Shown here in pieces: positions 7,317 to 12,254 of a stretch of 12,254 bases of DNA. The DNA comes from Clostridiales bacterium DTU023 (GTDB lineage Bacteria > Bacillota > Clostridia > Saccharofermentanales > DTU023): the NCBI GenBank assembly GCA_001512945.1, contig LFTF01000064.1, forward strand, positions 10,494 through 22,747, given 5' to 3'. Position 1 is the first letter of the stretch. Each line of letters begins with the position of its first letter. The notes under the pieces were generated by a model. It did not search any database. It was not told the DNA's origin and saw only the letters and a list, made by a program, of their open reading frames with translations. The translations under genes and the position numbers were made by a program.

Positions 7317-8528
7317 ATGGCGTTAATCGAATTTCAAAATGTAAGCAAAATTTACCCGACCGGGACGAAAGCACTATGTAACGTTTCTTTTTCAATTGAA
7401 GAAGGGGAATTCGTCTTTTTTATTGGAGAAAGCGGCGCCGGGAAGTCAACCATATTTAAACTTTTGACGTGTGAAGAGCGCCCCAATGGTGGGCGTGTCA
7501 TGCTGGATAATTTCGATGTCAGTACGCTTGAAGAAAAACAGATCCCGTTTCTGCGCCGAAAAGTTGGCATGATATTTCAGGATTTTCGCCTCATTGACAC
7601 CATGACTGTGGGTGAAAATGTGGCGATGGCGATGGAAATTATCGGTGAACCGCCCAAGAAGATTCGGCAACGTGTTCCGATCGTGCTTTCTGTCGTCGGG
7701 TTACGCCACAAGGTGAAGGATTATCCGCTCGAGCTCTCGGGAGGAGAACGCCAGCGCGTTTGCATTGCTCGCGCGCTTGTCAATCGCCCGCATCTGATCA
7801 TTGCCGATGAACCGACAGGTGACCTAGATCCGGTGAATGGCGAAGCGATTATGGCGTTGCTTGATCGAATCAACCGAAACAACGGCACCACTGTAATCAC
7901 TTGTTCACATGACCGTGGCCTTGTTGACCGAATGCAACGGCGCATCATCGAGGTATGTGATGGCGCCCTTATCCGTGATGATGTTTGCGGACTTTATACG
8001 CTTGAAAGCGAACGCCGTAGCTTTAAGGGAATGAGATTGCCCAGATCGGAACGGGCAAATGGTTTGCGGACACAAACTGACCGCGAAGAACTCGAGGAAA
8101 TGGATCGAGCGTTGGCGCAGTTGCGTGAAGAACACCAGCGGGAAGCCATGAGTGACGATGCTGAAGGCATGGAGCGCGTCCTGAAGATGAGGGAATCCAT
8201 CCGGGGTGATGATTTCTACGACACGATCCGTCGCAGCACATCCAAGAGACGTAACCGGCCCTCCGCGCGTGACCGCAGTGAAGCGTTGCAAAATCAACTG
8301 AGGGAATCGGCTGTTAATCCTGAAGGTGTGGTGAGGCGTGCTGATCAGATATCAGACGTAGAGAACAGTCCGTGCGTGTCTGCTGCAGAGACGATTTGCG
8401 AATCGTCAGACAATTCCGCTGATCGGTCCACACAAGACGTCCGCCACGGTTGTACAGGGCGTGTCCCGATTATCCGACTTGATTCACAAAGAGCTACGAA
8501 CCATGACTGCGAAGGTGAAGACGCGTGA
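7317..8528 (+). CDS. ftsE: Cell division ATP-binding protein FtsE with long C-terminal extension
   Basis: FtsE is the cytoplasmic ATPase of the FtsEX complex, which drives cell-wall hydrolases at sites of growth or division. Residues 1 to about 224 are a complete ABC ATPase: Walker A GESGAGKST (37-45), Q-loop Gln88, signature LSGGERQ (140-146), Walker B LIIADEP (160-166) and switch His198. FtsE proteins usually end near residue 225-230, but this one is 403 residues long. The extra ~179 residues are hydrophilic, rich in Arg, Glu, Asp and Ser, have a charged helical stretch (about 255-298) and four Cys near the end (353, 361, 379, 397). The extension is truly coding, because the stop overlaps the ftsX start by 4 bp. 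The nearest ribosome-binding-like AGG is 13 nt before the ATG, a long spacing; an in-frame stop at 7311 rules out an earlier start. Confidence 0.94.
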   Translation: MALIEFQNVSKIYPTGTKALCNVSFSIEEGEFVFFIGESGAGKSTIFKLLTCEERPNGGRVMLDNFDVSTLEEKQIPFLRRKVGMIFQDFRLIDTMTVGENVAMAMEIIGEPPKKIRQRVPIVLSVVGLRHKVKDYPLELSGGERQRVCIARALVNRPHLIIADEPTGDLDPVNGEAIMALLDRINRNNGTTVITCSHDRGLVDRMQRRIIEVCDGALIRDDVCGLYTLESERRSFKGMRLPRSERANGLRTQTDREELEEMDRALAQLREEHQREAMSDDAEGMERVLKMRESIRGDDFYDTIRRSTSKRRNRPSARDRSEALQNQLRESAVNPEGVVRRADQISDVENSPCVSAAETICESSDNSADRSTQDVRHGCTGRVPIIRLDSQRATNHDCEGEDA

Positions 8529-9424
8529 AAAAGTTTGAATGGCGCTACGCCGTCAAATCAGGAGTACAAGGTCTGAGACGGCACCCGCTTCTTGCGGCGG
8601 CGGCGATTACGACGCTGGCGTTGATGCTTTTTCTGATGAGCGCATTTGTCGCGATTTCTATGAACGCAAATCATCTCTCAAAGGTTGCCGGACAGCAGCC
8701 GCCGATCGAGATCACGATGCTCGTCGGCGCGAAAAATGAAGAAATCGTTGAACTGTCCGATTTTCTTCGGGACCACACTGTTGTCCAGAGTTGGGAGAAA
8801 TATACACCTCAACAGAATTTTGAGCAGTTCAAACACGACATGGGCAAAGATGAGCTATGGAAAGACTTCGATTACAACCTCTATATTCCTTATACATTCA
8901 GCGTGCGCCTGATGGACCCTTCGTATGGTGAAACATTCGAAGACGAGGTCATGGAGCTCCGGAGTGTCAAGGAAGTGCTGATGGAATCGAGCGTGATGGA
9001 GCTGCTGGATAACGTCAAGCATTGGACAAGCCGGGTGGGTGTTATTGTGTTTATTATCCTCGCGGTGATTTCTGCAATTGTCATGGCGAACACGGTGCGC
9101 ATCGCCGCGCTGTCGCGGAGCCGCGAAATTAATATTATGAAATACGTGGGCGCGACCAACACATTTATCAGGGTTCCCTTTATTGTGGAAGGTGTATTGA
9201 TCGGTATGACCGGAGCGCTTGTGGCGAGCGTCTCCGCTTCGCTTATTTATAGTCAGATCGTCACTCGCATGAACCCGGATGCGCTGGCCCAAAGTGCCTC
9301 TGAATTTGCCTTATTGCCTGTTGCGCCTGTGGCTGCAACGCTTCTTGGTTTGAATCTTGTCATCGGGATTGTCCTTTGCGTTGTGGTTAGCGCCATTTCA
9401 GTGCGAAAATATGCGCGCGTTTAG
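8525..9424 (+). CDS. ftsX: Cell division protein FtsX
   Basis: FtsX is the membrane subunit of FtsEX and passes the ATPase cycle of FtsE to a wall hydrolase outside the cell. The 299-residue protein has the expected four membrane segments (about 22-45, 170-192, 217-241 and 266-292). A large extracellular loop (about 46-168) is the region that contacts the hydrolase in studied systems. The cytoplasmic stretch VRIAALSRSREINIMKYVGA (191-210) is the FtsX hallmark. It starts with GTG at 8525, overlapping the ftsE TGA by 4 bp in a GTGA junction, with GAAGGTG upstream as ribosome binding site. This points to translational coupling with ftsE. Confidence 0.96.
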   Translation: MKKFEWRYAVKSGVQGLRRHPLLAAAAITTLALMLFLMSAFVAISMNANHLSKVAGQQPPIEITMLVGAKNEEIVELSDFLRDHTVVQSWEKYTPQQNFEQFKHDMGKDELWKDFDYNLYIPYTFSVRLMDPSYGETFEDEVMELRSVKEVLMESSVMELLDNVKHWTSRVGVIVFIILAVISAIVMANTVRIAALSRSREINIMKYVGATNTFIRVPFIVEGVLIGMTGALVASVSASLIYSQIVTRMNPDALAQSASEFALLPVAPVAATLLGLNLVIGIVLCVVVSAISVRKYARV

Positions 9425-9474
9425 CATGTGGTGGACTATTGTCAGGCATTTGTAATCGTCGCGTCATCCCAAAA

Positions 9475-9504
9475 TAGACAAGCAACGTCTTGCAATGGTA
9501 ATAT
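9475..9504 (+). promoter_or_regulatory. Possible promoter for the M23 peptidase gene
   Basis: TAGACA (9475-9480) matches the -35 consensus in five of six positions, and TAATAT (9499-9504) matches the -10 in four of six, with an 18-bp spacer. It lies in the 123-bp gap between ftsX and the peptidase gene. The match is moderate. The peptidase may also be read through from ftsEX, since no terminator is seen in the gap. Confidence 0.3.
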
Positions 9505-9547
9505 AACTAGGCAATTGTACTCATATTAGAGTGAATAAGGAGCGTAC

Positions 9548-10744
9548 ATGACGAAATCATGTTGGAGACAATCAGGTGTTCGCTTTTTGGCGGTGCTGCT
9601 TGCTGTGATGACGTTGTCAGTGTGTGTGTCGCCCTCCTATCAAGTTGCTGCTGCCTCCGATAAACTCAAAGACGCTCAGAATTCTTTGACTGCCATTAAA
9701 AATCAACTTAGCTCAGTGCGGTCAGATCGGAACAAGCTGGCTGACCAGAAGAAAAAACTCACGGGCGATCTCTCCTATCTGGAAAAACGTTCCCGGGCAC
9801 AGCGTGCCGTCTACGATGAAGCATTAGAGCAGAAAGAAGTTGCCTTGATGCTTCTTGAGATGAACCAGGAGGCATGCAGCATCACGCTCCAGGATTATGA
9901 AGAAAAATTGGAGCAATATGAGCAACGTGTTATGAGAATGTATGAGCGCAGTCAGCACTCAATGCTTGAAATGCTTCTTGCTTCCCAAAGTCTGCAGGGT
10001 TTCTTCACCACACTCCGTTTCATGACAATGGTCACCGATGCCGACGAGCAAGCGCTTGCCGATTTAGAAGAAGCCTCTGTCCTGGCCTCACAGCTTGAGG
10101 AGGAAGCCGCTGATCAGTATCAAGAAATGATTAAGCTGGTTGAAGAAGCCGACGCCGCGATGAAAGAGATCAAGGATCAGGAAAATCTTACGTCGGCACA
10201 GCTCAAGAAAGTATCGAGCTCGCTTGAGATTTCAAGGCAAAAGGAAGCGCAACTGGCACGTGATGAGAGGGCTGCCGCTCAGGCAGTGAAGCCGACAACC
10301 CCTTCAAAGCCTGCGCAGTCATCATCGTACTGGGTTGGTAGCAGTCGATTCGTCTGGCCTTTGCCCAATGCCCATTACGTGACATCCGTTTACGGATGGA
10401 GAGCCAAATACGGACGCTTCCATTACGGGACTGATGTCGCCGCCTCGGTGGGTACACACGTTGTCGCCATGGCTGATGGCGTGGTGACTTATGCTGCATG
10501 GCCCGGAAGCGCTTATCATTGGGCGTATGGCAAGATGATTGTCATAGATCACGGCAACGGTTACCAGACGCGGTTCGGTCATCTAAGCGGGTTTAACTGC
10601 CGTATCGGCCAGCGCGTAAAAGCAGGTCAAGTGGTAGGCTATACAGGCAACACAGGGCGCTCGTCCGGGCCACATCTCCATTTTGAGATTCGGGTCAACG
10701 GTGTGCCGCAAGACCCCTTGAGTTATTTCCGTCGCGCACGTTGA
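9548..10744 (+). CDS. Secreted coiled-coil M23 peptidase (candidate FtsEX-controlled wall hydrolase)
   Basis: This 398-residue protein has a signal peptide (Arg/Lys start, hydrophobic 12-28, likely cut in the VAAAS region near 36). A long coiled coil follows (about 38-245), with the PcsB/CwlO-type segment MLEMLLASQSLQGFF (139-153). After a Pro/Ser linker comes an M23 zinc endopeptidase domain (about 267-395). The zinc ligands are all present: His292 and Asp296 in FHYGTD, and His378 in HLHF, with catalytic His345 (FGHLSG) and His376. It should therefore cut peptidoglycan cross-bridges itself, unlike the degenerate EnvC of E. coli. AGGAG lies 5 nt before the ATG. Position next to ftsEX and the domain plan make it the likely FtsX partner; that pairing is inferred. 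A terminator follows at 10778. Confidence 0.92.
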   Translation: MTKSCWRQSGVRFLAVLLAVMTLSVCVSPSYQVAAASDKLKDAQNSLTAIKNQLSSVRSDRNKLADQKKKLTGDLSYLEKRSRAQRAVYDEALEQKEVALMLLEMNQEACSITLQDYEEKLEQYEQRVMRMYERSQHSMLEMLLASQSLQGFFTTLRFMTMVTDADEQALADLEEASVLASQLEEEAADQYQEMIKLVEEADAAMKEIKDQENLTSAQLKKVSSSLEISRQKEAQLARDERAAAQAVKPTTPSKPAQSSSYWVGSSRFVWPLPNAHYVTSVYGWRAKYGRFHYGTDVAASVGTHVVAMADGVVTYAAWPGSAYHWAYGKMIVIDHGNGYQTRFGHLSGFNCRIGQRVKAGQVVGYTGNTGRSSGPHLHFEIRVNGVPQDPLSYFRRAR

Positions 10745-10777
10745 TCGCGCAACGCTCATTTACGCCGACACATAGAC

Positions 10778-10807
10778 AAGGCTGCCGCACAATGCGGCAG
10801 CCTTTTG
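10778..10807 (+). terminator. Strong intrinsic terminator after the M23 peptidase gene
   Basis: A perfect 12-bp GC-rich stem (10778-10789 with 10793-10804) closes a 3-nt loop, and the right arm runs into TTTT. It lies 33 bp after the peptidase stop. It separates this unit from the S41 protease gene, which must then have its own promoter. The stem is symmetric, with AA on the other side, so it could work in both directions. Confidence 0.9.
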
Positions 10808-10843
10808 TGATCAATGCCGGCATCAGATACGGGTGGCTTGTAG

Positions 10844-10943
10844 TATTATAAAAGATAGCACTTTAAAAACCGCTTCTCTCTGAGTGGATGCGTGTTTACG
10901 GGGAGCCTTCTAAGAAAACGACGCAATGGCTGAGAGATTCGGT
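10844..10943 (+). promoter_or_regulatory. Possible -10 box and foldable leader of the S41 protease gene
   Basis: The 152-bp gap after the terminator holds TATTAT (10844-10849), five of six matches to a -10 box, without a recognisable -35. Downstream, two nested stems can form. The outer pairs 10869-10880 with 10932-10943 (10 of 12 pairs, two internal mismatches). The inner pairs TGCGTGTTT (10889-10897) with AAAC-g-ACGCA (10916-10925), 9 bp with one bulged G. The outer stem ends 4 nt before the GGAGG ribosome binding site (10948-10952). A regulatory leader RNA is possible, but no known family was matched. Confidence 0.4.
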
Positions 10944-10959
10944 CTGCGGAGGAGTAGAT

Positions 10960-12254
10960 ATGAACGAACAACAAGACAATCAATACCTTCATCGGCAATC
11001 AATGGCGCTACCTCCGCCGGTTCAAAACAATGAGCAGAACCAGGGTCCCGGACCCAAAAGAAAACTCTTCTGGCCTATCTTTCTTGCCGTTATGCTCACA
11101 GCGTCCCTAACACTGGTCGCAACAATCGCTGTGGGCTATATGCTCTATGGGAACACAATCAAAGATGCCACGGGGGGAATCACGGCGGGCACTAAGCCCC
11201 ATCAGACAACCCAGCCAACCGGCAACTCGGGCGTCGGAACGGGTGAGGATTTTCGGACCCTCACGTTTACTGACGCAGAAGGTCTGGAAGAATCACTGTC
11301 AAAGTTTACGTCTGTCTATAATCTGCTACAGGAAAACTACTACAAAGAATTTAGCGACGCCGAGATGATCGACAAAATGCTCGAAGGATTGGTTGGGCAG
11401 ATGGGGAGTCCCTATACCTTCTATCTCACGCCTGAATATCACGAGACGGTTGAAGACTCAATGAAGGGCGAATATGTAGGTATTGGAGCGATTGTTATGC
11501 ACGACCGCGACAACACTTACGTTGTCAACGACATCATTCCGGATAGTCCGGCAGAGAAGGCCGGGCTTTATGTCGGTGATATATTTTTAAAAGTTGACGA
11601 CCGAGATGCCTTACAGTTTGAGGATGTAGCCGAACTGGCTGTTTATGTGCGGGGTGAGGCAGGGACACCCGTGACCCTTGTCGTTTACCGCCCGTTGGAG
11701 AACCGGGAGGTCACACTGACGATAACACGGCGAGCGATCAAGAACGCGTCGGTACGTTTCCGTATGCTCGAGCAGGGAGTCGGATACATCCATATGACCG
11801 AGTTCTCTGACCATGCGGCCGAAAATTTTGAAAACGCAGTGCTTGACCTTATGAATCAAGGGGCGCAACATCTGGTAATAGACCTTCGCAATAACGGCGG
11901 TGGCTACGCACATGAATGTGTCAATATGCTCGACGTGCTACTGCCTCGTGTAACCGTGGCAACAATCAAAGGGCGCGAAGATGGCAAAGTCTATGAAGAT
12001 CAGTGGAAGACGAAGACGGCCGCGCTTGTGCCGGATGATATGACGTACGTGATCTTGCTCAACAAATACTCAGCCAGCGCCAGCGAGCTATTTTCCGGTG
12101 CGATGCGTGACCTTAAGAAAGCAGTGATCGTGGGGCAGACATCGTATGGCAAGGGTGTCGGAACGATGATGTGGCAGCTTGAAGACAATTCTGCCGTGCA
12201 GATTACAGGGTTTGAATACTTTCTCCCGAATGGCGGTTCCGTCGAAGAAGTTGG
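10960..12254 (+). CDS. Membrane-anchored PDZ/S41 carboxy-terminal processing protease, 3' end missing
   Basis: The reading frame has 431 codons and runs off the right edge. GGAGG lies 7 nt before the ATG at 10960. The protein has a Gln/Pro-rich cytoplasmic start (1-35), one membrane helix (about 37-63), a linker, an S41 N-terminal region (about 105-165), a PDZ domain (about 170-257, with GIGAIV and SPAEKAGLYVGDIFLKVDD) and the S41 protease core. The catalytic dyad is visible as Ser373 in YSASASE and Lys398 in SYGKG, 25 residues apart as in E. coli Prc/Tsp. LVIDLRNNGGG (305-315) is the family's hallmark strand. It acts outside the cell membrane on secreted or membrane proteins. It is a CtpA/CtpB-type enzyme; next to ftsEX and an M23 hydrolase it could control levels of wall enzymes, which is inference. 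Only the last part of the family's usual length is missing. Confidence 0.93.
   Translation, partial: MNEQQDNQYLHRQSMALPPPVQNNEQNQGPGPKRKLFWPIFLAVMLTASLTLVATIAVGYMLYGNTIKDATGGITAGTKPHQTTQPTGNSGVGTGEDFRTLTFTDAEGLEESLSKFTSVYNLLQENYYKEFSDAEMIDKMLEGLVGQMGSPYTFYLTPEYHETVEDSMKGEYVGIGAIVMHDRDNTYVVNDIIPDSPAEKAGLYVGDIFLKVDDRDALQFEDVAELAVYVRGEAGTPVTLVVYRPLENREVTLTITRRAIKNASVRFRMLEQGVGYIHMTEFSDHAAENFENAVLDLMNQGAQHLVIDLRNNGGGYAHECVNMLDVLLPRVTVATIKGREDGKVYEDQWKTKTAALVPDDMTYVILLNKYSASASELFSGAMRDLKKAVIVGQTSYGKGVGTMMWQLEDNSAVQITGFEYFLPNGGSVEEV

Noticed and set aside
10900..10935. Thiamine-pyrophosphate riboswitch, from GGGGAGCC and GGCTGAGA in the leader
   Set aside because: The 3' half of the aptamer (CCTGATC-like and GCG-AGGGA-like parts) is absent; only 24 nt remain before the start codon. 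The downstream gene also has no thiamine link.

Overview
The window looks like chromosomal DNA of a low-to-mid GC Gram-positive bacterium, most likely a clostridium-like member of the Bacillota. This inference rests on strong GGAGG-type ribosome binding sites, intrinsic terminators, an ATP-dependent formate--tetrahydrofolate ligase, and the order ftsE, ftsX, coiled-coil M23 hydrolase, S41 protease. No mobile element, CRISPR array, rRNA, tRNA or integrase was seen. The gene content is housekeeping rather than accessory.

Left block, minus strand (1-3228). Read in the direction of transcription it holds a small cytoplasmic SIMPL/DUF541 protein, adenine deaminase (ade) and, after an intrinsic terminator, a carbon-nitrogen hydrolase cut by the left edge. 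Ade supplies purine salvage or catabolism (adenine to hypoxanthine plus ammonia). The hydrolase is probably a separate transcription unit.

Centre (3229-5949). A 235-bp divergent intergenic region separates the minus-strand block from a plus-strand pair: a CRP/FNR-family regulator with an unusual Cys/Asp-rich tail, then fhs (formate--tetrahydrofolate ligase). The 53-bp gap and common strand suggest the two are co-transcribed, so the regulator may tie one-carbon metabolism to a cellular signal.

Right block, plus strand (6075-12254). It contains a PucR/CdaR-type regulator, ftsE, ftsX, a secreted coiled-coil M23 peptidase and a membrane-anchored PDZ/S41 protease cut by the right edge. FtsE and FtsX overlap by 4 bp and form an ABC-type complex. 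In other bacteria this complex allosterically switches on a coiled-coil cell-wall hydrolase, and the M23 protein next door has the architecture of that partner. The S41 protease may process or remove secreted wall enzymes.

The most noteworthy details are a ~179-residue C-terminal extension on FtsE, a foldable 75-nt leader just upstream of the S41 protease ribosome binding site, and the Cys/Asp tail of the CRP-family protein. I see no convincing wholly new multi-gene system.
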